A program made the position numbers and the translations under genes. DNA of 64,000 bases, from assembly GCF_033958435.1 (NCBI RefSeq), contig NC_134148.1, positions 11,448,501 through 11,512,500 on the forward strand, read 5' to 3'. Numbering within the stretch: position 1 is the stretch's first letter; each line of letters starts with the position of its first letter. The notes under the pieces were generated by a model. It was not told the origin of the DNA, ran no database searches, and saw only the letters and a program-made list of their open reading frames with translations. Shown here piece by piece: positions 1 to 12,200 of the stretch. The stretch comes from Carettochelys insculpta. Taxonomy: Eukaryota; Chordata; Testudines; Carettochelyidae.

Positions 1-149
1 TGGAATATATCAAGGTACATTCTTACTACTTAAGTATTAAAATTAGTTAAAAGTTCATCATCTACACAAAATATAAGAGTGCAGTCCATACAATACAATG
101 GCTCATTCAGTTTGTCTGACTTGAACCCTTCAATATTTTTTCCTTCCAG
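1..149 (+). other. VPS13C: End of an upstream VPS13C intron
   Basis: This AT-rich sequence ends in a polypyrimidine tract and CAG at 147-149, which is the acceptor of exon 1. No gene or repeat is recognised in it. Confidence 0.6.
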
Positions 150-209
150 GCTGACAAAAATGGTCCAGAATTTCAGTCCTGCTTTGACAACACTGAACAA
201 ATGCTTAGG
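150..209 (+). CDS. VPS13C: VPS13C exon 1 of window (block A)
   Basis: This 60-nt, 20-codon exon has phase 0 at both ends. It encodes ADKNGPEF followed by a short linker ending in EQMLR. The acceptor is TTCCAG and the donor is GTAAGT. Its block-B twin is exon 12 (32561-32620), also 60 nt, which encodes ADEDGPDF. Confidence 0.85.
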
Positions 210-3200
210 GTAAGTGATTTTTTTAAGTGTCTAGAATTAGCCTCTTTACTTAGCAAGTCAAAGCTAAAACTCACTGAAGAGGAGAATGTTAGCCTGACTT
301 CCATAAGTAAAGCAACCCTTTCTTCAAGTTAGATAAGTTAAGGTAAAATTAATGACAAGGCAATGTTGTAGTTTCAGCAATTCAAGTTGAAGCCTAAGCT
401 CTCCTATAGTTTTACCTTGACCTGCAAACCATTGTGTAAATTACTAGCTGCTTATGGAGTTTTACTTCAAACTAGCTAACTTATTAGGCTTATGTCTATG
501 GTAGGCAAAGTAAGTTGACCACAGATACACAATTCTATCTATGGCAATTTTGTAGCTAGAATTGAGGTATTTACACTCGGCTAACTTGGCTGTCTCTATT
601 GGGGAAGGTTTTCAATGGGAGAAACTCTCTCATCCTTCCTTACTCCTCAAGCTTTGTGAGGAGTACAGGGGTTGACTGTGACTGCTGAGAGGTTGATTTT
701 TGCATGTCCATAATAGACACTCAAAATCAAACCCCAGAAGATCGAACCTGAGTGGGTCGATCTTCTGGGGTAGTGTAGACATTGTCTTTATAACTTAAAA
801 AAAGCTTCATGTCTCCTCCCTGCCCCAAGTGGTGACGAGGCCTTTGGAGTAGTATGGTGGCAGTCCTGTCCTCCAATACATCCTATGCCTTGTGGTTTGT
901 AGAAGATAACTGTAGCAGCTGCCGCAACCTAGGAAAATTCTCAGCTGCCCCGTGAGGGCAGTTAGTGTACAATGAGGTATTACCATTACAAAGGAACAAA
1001 TTTAAGTTTGTGAAGAGGAAATATACAGCATACATGTAGCTTGTATATCGCAGAGTGATTATTCCAGTGCTACTGTATGTATTGAAACCTGGACAACATA
1101 CAAGCATCATTGAAGGCACTTGACCAATATCATCAATGCTGCCTAAGGAGAATCCTAAATATCTCATGGGAGGACAGGCACATGAACACTAGCTTACTGG
1201 AAGAGTTGAACATGAACAGCATTGAAACCATTATAATTCACCAACAACTTGGTTGAACTGGTCACATGGTTCAGCTGTCTGATCAGTTCCTCCCAAAACA
1301 GATGCTGTTTTTGGAGTTGAAGGACAGAGGATATTGGGGGTCAGAGGAAGTGGTTTCATGAACACAAGAAAAAATGCAGCATTGGTGTCAACACTTGGGA
1401 GAACCTTCCCCAGCACTGTCCATAGCGGAGATGGGTAATCCATAAGGGGTAGCACAATTTGAGAGGTCCCACCTTAGTGCAGATGAGGCAAGGTGGAGAA
1501 GAAAAGAGTCAGAAACTGCCCTGCCCCCCTCAGACAGCTACTAGTTGCTTCTGTGATAAGACCTGTGCTTCCAGAATTGGGCTGACTAGTCATCCACAGA
1601 CTCACAAATAGAGGGTGGCATGAAAGCATCCTACTTGTTATCGAGTGACTGCCAGGAAGAAGACTCTGAATATCTGATGTTTGGTCAAAATGTCAAAAGT
1701 GATTTAAACAACCTTTGAGGTGGGGTCGGGGTGGAGGTGGTATCCAACAACTGTGCCTGAGATTAATATCAACAAAAGCAGTCAGTTTTCTTACCTCGGG
1801 ACAAACAACTTTTCCCCTTGTTTGAGCTGAGATTGATATAAGGAGTGTCTTGAGAATGGTGGCACTTTAGAATCATCTGCCAGTAACAGTCAAATTGAAT
1901 AATAGGCTTAGATGGTCAGCTAGAATGCTTTAGGTTGGGTCTAAGAATTCTGTTTATCTCCAACTTGGATATTTTTAATATTTTGGTGAATCTTTCTGTA
2001 TGTTTAGTTGAATTATTTGGTACATATTTAGTAATTCTTCTTACAGAATTCTTTAATATGAAACTGTTAAGGTTAATAAAAAGTAATGATAGAACTAAAT
2101 TCAGGTACATCAACATAATTTTAATGAAAATGAAGTAATGGTTGGTGAGTGCTAGATTGATTAATCAAGTTATGACCTGATTTAAACCATGTGTCTTTGA
2201 TTTTGTCTTTTTTTCCCCTATGCCTGAGACAACTACAGTGTAGTATAAACATGGCTGATAACTCTCATACAGCTCATGAATTTTTGTAGCATTCAACCAC
2301 AGCATGTTTGAAAGGTTAATTTTGTCCAGCTGAGAATTCAGCATTTAATAATGTAAGTGGCCCTCTGAAGAACTTCCTGGGAAGATACTCTGTGCATCTT
2401 CTGGAAATTCATATTGTGTAGCAAAGGTTTAAGAGAACCAGAAAACATAAGCTTAAAATAAGATTAGGAAAAACTACGTGGCTGTTTCTACACAGGCCAC
2501 TTCCTTCGGAAGTGGCAGGGTAATACATGGAGCGAAAGATGCTAATGAGGCGTGGATGCAAATTCCCCACGAAAAGTTTTGGGAAGAAGGGGCTTCGGGA
2601 AGAAGCATGTCCTTCTAAAGGCCCCCCCTCCCCCACAGGGCTGTGCTTCTACACAGCGTTTTGGAGTCCGTAAGAATGGTCTTCTGGAATCCAAATCACA
2701 TGACATTATGCTAATGAGGCACGGGGAAGTTGCATCCACTCCTCATTAGCATCTTTTGCTCCATGTATTAGCATGCCACTTCCGAAGGAAGTGGCCAGTG
2801 TAGAAACGGCCTTTGAGTCCACTAAAAGAAAATAACCAATTATTTGATGTCTTCATTCAGTTGCATTTCACCTTGTTCTTGTATTTATTGAAAGATGAAC
2901 ACATCTGTGTCATGTTCCCATATAACTGTCCTTCTGGAACACTACACCCCAATCCATTCAGCATCTTCATTATCTGTAGCTTTAGTTTTCGTGATTTTTG
3001 GATTGCTTTGTTTTAAACAGGTGACCTTTTCGTCATTCAATCTTCTCCTACATGCACAGGCCCTTCTCTCAACAATCAATTTTCTAACTGCTATTATTCC
3101 ATCAAGCAGTCGAAGTGATGGTGATAAAGAATGCTCACAAACACAAGGAGAAAAGCAGGAAAAGGATACTAGTGTGAAGAAAGGTATAGTTACTACTCTG

Positions 3201-6200
3201 GGCAAGCCTAAAGTTATTCAGCATGTCATGTTAATTGAAAGGGTAGATTTGAATTGTTAGACACTAATTTCAGTTTTAAAATAATTAAAATATTTAATTT
3301 GGAGAAACAAGACATGTAGGCTAGTTCTTAAAATTTTCCTCTGACTGCCAATTCAGAGGCATCTGCTTAGGGGACACCATCATGAAGACCAAGCAAAATA
3401 ATGGCACTTAATAACTATGGCTGTGTTGTTCTTGAAGTAACGTGGGGGGACCCCACACCCACACACATGATTATATACAAATGATAAAACTGAGGTGTGC
3501 TTTCCTCTTGATAAGCTAAAACCAAAGTATGCTTTCCCAAAATTATTGTGGATCCCTTCTTTAGTGTATCCTTACGTGTTGTGTTTTTTTTTTTTTTAAA
3601 AGCTCATAGATGAGCAAAAGAATTCTGTTTAAGACCAGTTTGTTATATACAACTAGAGCCCTGCCAAATTCATGGTCCATTTTGGGCACTTTCATGATTG
3701 TAAATTTCATGATTTTAGCTTTTTAGAGCTAAAACTTCATGGTGTTGTCATTACTCATAAAGGAGTTGTGGGAGGATCAGAAGGCTATTATAGGGGTGCT
3801 GGCAGTACTGCTACTTTTAGTTCTGTACTTCTGCTGGTGTTGACATTGCCTTCAGAGCTAGGCAGATGGAGAATGGAGACTTTGGGCTAGGAGCCCAGGT
3901 CTGAAGGCTTAGCCAGAGTCATCCTTGCTTACCTGCAGACTACACAGCTGTGTAGGGCACCATTGATTTGGATCCTGAAGTCCACCCATATGCCTCTTCC
4001 TAGCCTGTTTCTCTTCCTGTTCTGTGGCTCTCTCTCCCTCTGGGGGGAGGACGTAATTAACAGTAGAAGAACCCTGCCAGAGCTGTTAGCAGCAGAACCT
4101 GTGAAAGAGTCATTCAAGTGGTAATGAAGCCATTTACTAGGTGTGTGCCTACCGCCAGTTTCTGAATTTACTGTGGTAGTCTACAGGACGTTAGTTTAAA
4201 ACAGGGCTTGAGACACTTTTGAAGTTCAGGGCCATTTACCCACAGAAAATTAGTCTGTGGCCACACATAAGTGAGAAGAAAGAAAATGTGGCCCCCCAAC
4301 CAAGAAGGCGGGGATAAAAAAGGATATTCATCTCTCCATTGTCACTCTCAGTATGCATCCTGGAGGCCAGGGCTAATAGATTTTCTGGGTTCCCCTAGGT
4401 TCTAGGGAAAGGGTCAAATATGAGGGGGTTCAGTGCATGGGAGGGGGCTGCTGGGGAGAGGGCTGGGGTAGGGATGTGGGATCTGGGCAAGAGGGAAGGC
4501 TGCAGGAGTGAGCTGGGAATGGGGGAGTTGGGGCAGGAGTGAGTTTGTGGGGTCTGGGTGAGATGTGTGCATGAGGGGGTTGGGGTGGTAGTGCAGGGCC
4601 TGAGGGGAGGGTACAAGAGCAGAAGGGGGTATGGGTAAGTGTTCTGGGTGGGGGAGGGAGGGTTCAGCAGTGGTGTTTGAAGGAGGGGTGCAGGAGCAGA
4701 CTGGGTTGGGGATGCAGGGTCTGGGTAGTAGAGGCACATGGGATTGGGGCAAGTACCTGATGCTGCTCCAGGGCAGGGGGGAAGTGGTCCATGTGGATCT
4801 ACATGCAGCAGGGAAGTGCCCAATTCTGGCAGCACCCCCGGCCTAAACTGCAGACAATGAGAGTGAAGGGAGTTGGTGTCAGTGGAGTGCTTTCCTGTAG
4901 CACACAGGAGCTGCTTACTCTTCCCTGCCAGGCAGATCCCCCAAGTTGGTGTGTGTCCCAGCTTGCCTGGAGTGGGCCCGTAAGGCTTGGGGGTCTCCTC
5001 CCTGACCACACAGTGGGGTTATGGGGCTGGTACTCCAGCCATGTTAACTCCCCACCATCCCCCTGCCCATGTTGAGCCCCAGCATGTGCCTCTGTGGAGG
5101 AGGGGGAGGCCTGAGCCTCATGGAACTGATTTGTGCCATAGGTTTCCCTCCCCTAGTTTAAAATTTGTTTAAAAATATTTTCAGTGTGGTGTTGGAGATC
5201 ACAAAAATAAAAAAAAGAGAAACAACTAAAATTCTTCTTCGAGTGTCCCCGTGGGTGCTCCACAATAGGTGACGGCTTGGCCGGCGCCGCAGATCGGATC
5301 TTCCAAGCAGTATCTGCCGGACCGCGCATGCGCCGGCGCGCGCCGCTCCCTGGCGCTCTCCTGGCCATGTGCGCGATCCGGTCCCCGCCAGTTCCTCTCA
5401 ACCGCCGTCGGCTGCAGACAGAATCCGACTAGGCTAAAGCCACATAGCGTATTCAACGACTTTATTTGTTTTCTCTTTAAAGTTTTCAGTTATTTAGGCT
5501 ACCATAAGTAGCCGGTTGTTATTTTGTAAAAAAAAAAACAACAAAAAAAAAAACAAACAACAAACAAGCTACAGAGGGACAGCTCAAGCCAGTCCCAGTA
5601 ACAAGCGCCGGAGGCCGGGAGCTAGGGCCATCAGCCCTCCTGCTGAGGCAGGCCATCGGACGGGGAAACAGCACAAAGAAGGTGCTAAGTACCCATAAAC
5701 AAACTCAAAGACTCACCAACAATGACCTCCTCAGGCTTTAAAAAATGTGAGTCCTGCCGAGAGGCGATGCCAGTGTCCGATGGGCACAGTCTATGCATAA
5801 GGTGCCTGGGGGAGTCCCATGTGGCACAAAAATGCGCCTTCTGTGCAAAATTAACAACCAGAGCACGGAGAGACAGGGAGATGAGGATTAAACTGCTGCT
5901 TCTTGACAAGGCCCTCCAGCCAGACGTGCCGGAGCGGCCGCAGCAGGAGGGACCCTCCGGGGCCCTTAGAAGAAAAGCTGCCTCCCTCACTCCATCAGCG
6001 CAAAAACGGAGGAAAGTTTCTCCAACCTGATCCCTGCCGGCAGCAACAGTGAGCGGGACGGGAGGAGCAAGCAGCCCCCAGCCGCAGCAACAGCTGATCG
6101 GCGGCGGCACGGAGAGCCACGTGGAAGCGGCTCAGCCTCCGATAATCAGCCAGCCGCCCCGCACCGCAGGCAGGGCGGCGGCTAAGCAAGCGCCGGTACC

Positions 6201-9200
6201 GGCGGCACCGCAGGCAGCGGCACCGACCCCCGGGGAACCGGCGGTGCAGAGCGCGCAGGCACGTAGCCTGCAGGCGCAGAAGGACTCCGCACATGCGGCA
6301 CCGCCTTCGAGCGTGCCTAGCACGGTGCCGACGGGGCCGGGATCCCCCGCCCATCAGGGGGCGGAGTTACCTCCCTTAGGGAGGGGAAAAGCTGCACACA
6401 AGAGGAGGCACTGCAGCCCCTCTCCAGACAGGGCTGTGGAGCTCTTTTCTCACAGCCCTCCGCTCATGTTGCAGACTCCAACCAGAAGGCAGGGGTCCCC
6501 CCTAGCCTACCCGGAGCCCCCTTCTCCTTTCCTGCAATCAGCCTCCCCATGGCTGGCACCACCCTCACCCTTCCTGGGATTTGAAACGCTGGACTATTAT
6601 GCAAAATCGCTCTCTCCAGTGTCTCGACGATCCCCCTCTCCCAGACACAGAGGGTACGTGCAAAGGGAATGGTCAAGGTCACCTTCCCAGGAACAGTGCC
6701 TATACTGCCATGGTCGTCCCTACCACGCGGGGCATGGACACCATCGGCAATCTACCAGGGAAACATCCCCACACACTACCTCGTACCCCCGAGGGCAATC
6801 ATGATCGGGGACAGAGACTCAAGCATCCCAGGGGGGACTGGCCGTGGACCCACGAGATTTTCCCTCGCAAACCTCCAGCGAGAGGGCGCACCATCACCAT
6901 CAAGAACCGGAAGGGTCCAAAGAAATGTACCCAGCGGTTCCTCGTTTTCCTCCCCGGATGAGGCCACGGCCTTAGGGGACGTCCATCCTACGGACGATCT
7001 CAAACAGTTTCAGGAGCTGTTTAAGAGGGTAGCTTTCACGCAAGGCATCCAGACAGCACAAGTGCAAGAGAAACATCATAAGCTCCTTAAAAATTTGAGC
7101 TCCCTGGCCTCCTCCAGAGTAGCAATCCCGCTTGATGAAGCGATCTTGGAGTCCGCCACTACCATATGGCAGACCCCTGCAACTATTCCGCCTGTCCAAA
7201 AGAGAGCGGATAAGAAATACTTCGTGCCGGCGAAGGGCATGGAGTTCTTGTTTAGCCACCCCCAGCCAAACTCCTTGGTGGTGGAGTCCTCGCAACAAAG
7301 ATTAAAAACATCTCAATTTAAAACAGGGGGAACGGACAGAGATGCCAAGAAGCTAGAGCTGTTCGGCAGAAAGGTCTACTCCTCCTCCACCTTAACGTTG
7401 CGAATGGCAAATTACGCAGCGCACTTGGCGAACCATAATTTCGACAACTATGCCAGATTAATGTCCCTCATGGACTCGCTTCCAGAGGACAAAAAGCCGG
7501 TCCTCAAGGCCATAGTGCAAGAGGGCTACGCGGCTGCGAGGATGGAAGTTCAGATTGCTTTGGACTTTGCGGACACGGCAGCACGTTCCACAGCAACTGC
7601 AGTGGTGATGCGACGGGAGTCCTGGCTCCAGACCTCGGGTATACCGAGAGATCTGCAGGCGAAGATAGTCGACCTTCCCTTCGACTTGCAGAAGCTGTTT
7701 GCTGAATCAACTGACTCGGTCCTTCATTCCAGTAAAGATTCAAGAGCCACACTCAGGACCCTGGGGATTTACACCCCTCCATACTCAAAGAAAAGGTACT
7801 ACCCACAGCAAAGGCGGTACCAGTACCAGCAACAGCGCCCCCAGTATCACAGGGGTTACGAGCAAGGGCGGCATCAGCAGCACCAGCAGTACAGAACCCC
7901 CAGGCGACGCTCACAACAGGGCCGGCCGTCCTCGGGGCGGGGCCAAAGGCCACAAGTTTGACATACAGATCCAGGGCTGCGCCATCACCACCATTGCACA
8001 AGATCATCCGAAACGACTTTTTCACCATCGCCGCCGACCATTCTACGACCAGTGGCAAAGGATCACCACAGACAAATGGGTGCTGGAGATCATAGCCACG
8101 GGTACGCCATCCCCTTCCAGTCGCTCCCGCCGCCGCGACCCCCGCCCAAGCCCCACCCCCAGGAGGCCTCCCATGTAGCCAGGCTCAGGCAGGAGGTGGC
8201 CCACCTCGAGTTCATAGGGGCGGTGGAAAAGGTGCCGGAGCAACTGCAAGGGAAAGGGTTCTACTCTCGGTATTTCCTGACGGAGAAAAAGACAGGAGGC
8301 TGGAGGCCCATCTTAGACCTTCGTGGCCTCAACAGGTATCTACGCAAGCAACGTTTTCGGATGATCACGATTGCCTCCATCCTTACAGCACTGGACGATG
8401 GAGACTGGTTCGCAGCCCTCGACCTACAAGACGCGTACTTCCACATAACCATCCATCCGGCTCACCGGCGTTTTCTCCGGTTCATGGTGGGCAACGAACA
8501 CTTCCAATACAAGGTCCTACCGTTTGGCCTTTCCTCGGCCCCCAGAGTCTTCACCAAGACCTTGGCAGTGGTGTCAGCCTACCTGCACAGACAGGGGGTG
8601 TTTATTTTCCCGTATCTGGACGACTGCCTGCTCAAAGGGACCTCGAAAAGGGAGGTTCTCCGCATGATACGCGTCACAGCAAACACGTTCTCCTCACTTG
8701 GCCTGGTTATCAATCTGGCAAAATCAAAGATAGACCCCTCACAGGACATAGAGTTCATAGGGGCTCGCATAAACTCGGTCTCGGCGAGAGTATACCTACC
8801 AGAGGCTCGCTTTCGAGCCATCGGTTCCCTCGTGCAGGTCATCACCTTCAGCCCTACAGTGCCGGTCTTGACGTGCTTGCAGCTGCTGGGCCACATGGCA
8901 GCGGCGACGTTTGTGGTACAGAACGCCAGGTTGCACATGCGCAGCATGCAACACTGGCTGGCAAGTGTATACAAGCCGGCAGTACACACCGTTCACAGGG
9001 TGGTGTCGCCCTCACCTGGGGTGCGCGAATCCCTGCAATGGTGGATAAACCCCGGGAACTTGCTGACAGGGGTACCCTTCCATCAGCCGCAAATATCGGT
9101 TTTCCTCACTACGGATACCTCCCTCATAGGGTGGGGAGCGCACATGGGCGAAGAGGTGGCTCAAGGACTGTGGTCACCCACGGAACAGTCTCTACATATC

Positions 9201-12200
9201 AATGTTCTAGAGCTCAGAGCAGTGTTCAACGCCTGCAAACACTTTCGAGACCGTATACAAGGCAAAGTCGTCGGGATCAGTACAGACAATACCTCCACCA
9301 TGTTTTACATAAACAGGCAAGGAGGAGCTCGATCCCGTACCTTATGCGCGGAAGCAATCCGCCTATGGAACTGGTGCATCGCCCACGATATAATCCTGAG
9401 AGCCTCATACTTGCCGGGCGCGCACAACGTGAAGGCAGACCAGTTGAGCAGGCGTTTTGCGCTCACCCACGAGTGGCAGATCCGTCCCGATCTACTACAG
9501 CCGATTTTCCACGCATGGGGGTTTCCCCAAATAGATCTTTTTGCCACTCAGCACAACAAACAGTGCCCACGATTCTCCTCCAGAGCAGGGCTGGGCCGGG
9601 GGTCCCTGGGGGACGCGTTCGCGATCCCGTGGGGGGGCCCCCTGCTTTACGCGTTTCCCCCCGCAGTGCTGATCCACAAGGTTCTGCAAAAAGCCAGGAG
9701 AGAAAAGGCTCGGATGATCCTGATAGTCCCAACGTGGGATCGCCAACAATGGTTCCCCCTACTCCTGCGCATGTCGGACCGCCCACCGATGCCTCTTCCG
9801 GTGGCGCCGGATCTGCTCACGCAAGCCCAGGGGTCCATAGTGCATCCGCACCCCCAAAGCCTGCGACTGCAAGCGTGGCTAATCCATGGCTCAGCTCCCT
9901 AGAGAGCACATGCACAGTGGAAGTACAGCAAGTCCTAGAAAGTAGCAGGAGGACTTCCACTAGGAAAACCTATAAACAAAAATGGACTCGCTTCATGGCT
10001 TGGTGTTCTACCAAGCAGCTGGCCCCCCTTTCGGTGCCTATACCTACAATTCTAGAGTATTTACTGGACCTCAAGAGAGCAGGACTCTCGCTATCCTCGT
10101 TAAAGGTCCACCTTGCCGCCATCTCGGTGTTCAGACATGAGGATGGAGGGCACACGGTGTTCGCCCACCCTATGGTTACCAGGTTCCTCAAAGGGTTGGT
10201 AAACCTCTACCCCCCTCGGAAACCGATTCCACCCTCGTGGAGCTTGGACCTGGTGCTTACCACACTCATGGGACCACCGTTCGAGCCCTTGGCCACGGTT
10301 CCCCTTCGCCTCCTTACAATAAAGACGACCTTTCTTCTTGCAATTACGTCAGCTCGTCGGGTGAGCGAGCTTGCGGCAGTCATGGCAACGCCACCCTGCA
10401 CTGTCTTTTCCAAGGAGGCGGTAACCATACGGCTGCATCCAGCCTTTGTTCCCAAAGTTTCTTCCGAGTTTCACATCAATGAACCTATTGTTCTACCCTC
10501 GTTTTATCCAAAGCCTCATAACTCCAGCGAAGAGGCGCACCTACACCTCCTGGACGTGAGGAGGGCGCTAGCCTTCTACGTATACAGGACCAAGTCCTTC
10601 CGGAAAACGGATAGACTCCTAGTCTCCCTCGCTCCCAAATCGAAAGGAGAAGGTCTCTCATCGCAGAGAATCTCAAAGCACATTGTATCCTGCATAAAAA
10701 TGTGCTACGAGCTCAAAAAGACTCCTTTGTCGGCCACTCCCAGGGCTCATTCCACCAGGGCGGTGGCAGCATCAACAGCCTTTTTCAAGGGCGTTGCATT
10801 GAAAGACATTTGCAGAGCGGCGACCTGGTCATCCTACGACACCTTCGCCAAACATTATGCCCTTCATAGGGTATTCCAAGAGGATACCCGTCTCTCTGCA
10901 GCGGTCCTCTCGGGGACAAGCTGCACATAATCCAATTACCCACCTCCTATCTTGGGTTACTGCTGGGTAGTCACCTATTGTGGAGCACCCACGGGGACAC
11001 TCGAAGAAGAAAGAGAAGTTACTCACCGTAGTAACGGTGGTTCTTCGAGATGTGTCCCCGTGGGTGCTCCACTTCCCGCCCATCCTCCCCGCTTCGGATC
11101 TCTGTTAGTGTTTTGCAGGGGCACCCGAGGCGGTTGGTCGAGGAACTGGCGGGGACCGGATCGTGCACGTGGCCAGGAGCGCGCAAGGGAGCGGCGCGCG
11201 CCGGCGCATGCGCGGTCCGGCAGAAACTGCTTGGAAGATCCGATCTGCGGCGCTGGCCAAGCCGTCACCTATTGTGGAGCACCCACGGGGACACATCTCG
11301 AAGAACCACCGTTACTACGGTGAGTAACTTCTCTTTTCTGAAGATAAGAGTCCCCTCCCTCAGCTGCCATTGGGCATAGGAGCAGCAGTTTAACAATACT
11401 GTGTTAAGACCCCATAATCCTAAGAGCAGCACCGGGCAGAGCTGCTGCCACCAGCAGCACAGAAGTAAGGCTGTCAAGGTATGGTATTACTGTCATTGCC
11501 ACCCTTATTTTTCAGTTGCTGTTGGGGCACTGCTTTCAGAGCTGGGCAACCAGCCAATAGCCCTGGCTGTCCAGCTACCCAGGTCTGAAGGTAGCAGAGA
11601 AGTAAGCATAGTAATGCTGCACCCCTCCTAAAATAACCTTGTGACGTCACCTCATGCTTGTTGGGAAAATAAGCGATCTTAATTGCATCTTATGAAACTG
11701 AAGAAAACGTGCAAATCAGTTATTTAGAAGAAGCCTTTTAAGGCGCTGTCTTAAGACAGGTCTGTCAGTCGGTATTAGGAATCTTACATCCAGTGAGAGC
11801 CTACTGGATCTCTGTTTGCCAGCATTCAGCTTCTCTTTACCCTGTAAAAATACAAGGCTTAACCCCTTAGTAATTAAAAGGAGAAGCTTTTCAGTTAAGA
11901 TGTTCTACCATGAAAAACATGATGAATGTTAAAGTTAATCCCTTGGCAGTGTCTTAATTTCCTCTTATGTGTTGAAGTCATGGAGAGGTTTCCTTGGATT
12001 GGTATCCTGTTCTGTTTTTCACATGTAGGTTGCTTGTAAATATAGTCAGGGATGAGTTGTGGAGTGCTTGCTGTCACAGCTGCAGGGTGTGTGTGTGTGA
12101 AGAGAAAGGTGCTCACTGCAGAGTTTTTATATCCTTTTTAATGTTATGAGAAAACATACTTTTTTATGCTTGTTTAGCTTCAAGTTGGTTGCTGTCACTT

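Larger units (their letters stand above)
210..3020 (+). other. VPS13C: Intron 1
   Basis: This 2.8-kb intron holds a degenerate foldback element at about 505-785 and a palindromic element at 2480-2811. Between them (786-2479) I see only AT-rich unique-looking sequence. The short open frames there have no recognisable content. Confidence 0.7.
5232..11336 (+). mobile_element. DIRS-type tyrosine-recombinase retrotransposon, copy 1 (about 6.1 kb, structurally complete)
   Basis: Order: left inverted terminal repeat, Cys-rich gag-like ORF, RT-RNase H, overlapping tyrosine recombinase, internal complementary region, right inverted terminal repeat. This is the DIRS layout; such elements use a recombinase instead of an integrase and make no target duplication, and none is seen. 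The left end is TTCTTCTTCGAGTGTCCCC and the right end is GGTGAGTAACTTCTCTTT. The end is uncertain by 1-3 T residues because the two ends overlap in T-runs. It lies in the same orientation as VPS13C. Confidence 0.93.

Noticed and set aside
4395..5009. 204-codon antisense Pro/Ser/Thr-rich open frame
   Set aside because: It lies wholly inside the 4202-5155 hAT element and follows from a CCC/CAC-rich strand. No domain, no splice sites, several overlapping frames open at once.
8873..9748. Upstream 292 codons of the long frame that ends in the copy 1 recombinase
   Set aside because: This is a shadow of the RT-RNase H frame. The recombinase text begins only around 9830-9860, so the start was placed at ATG 9749.
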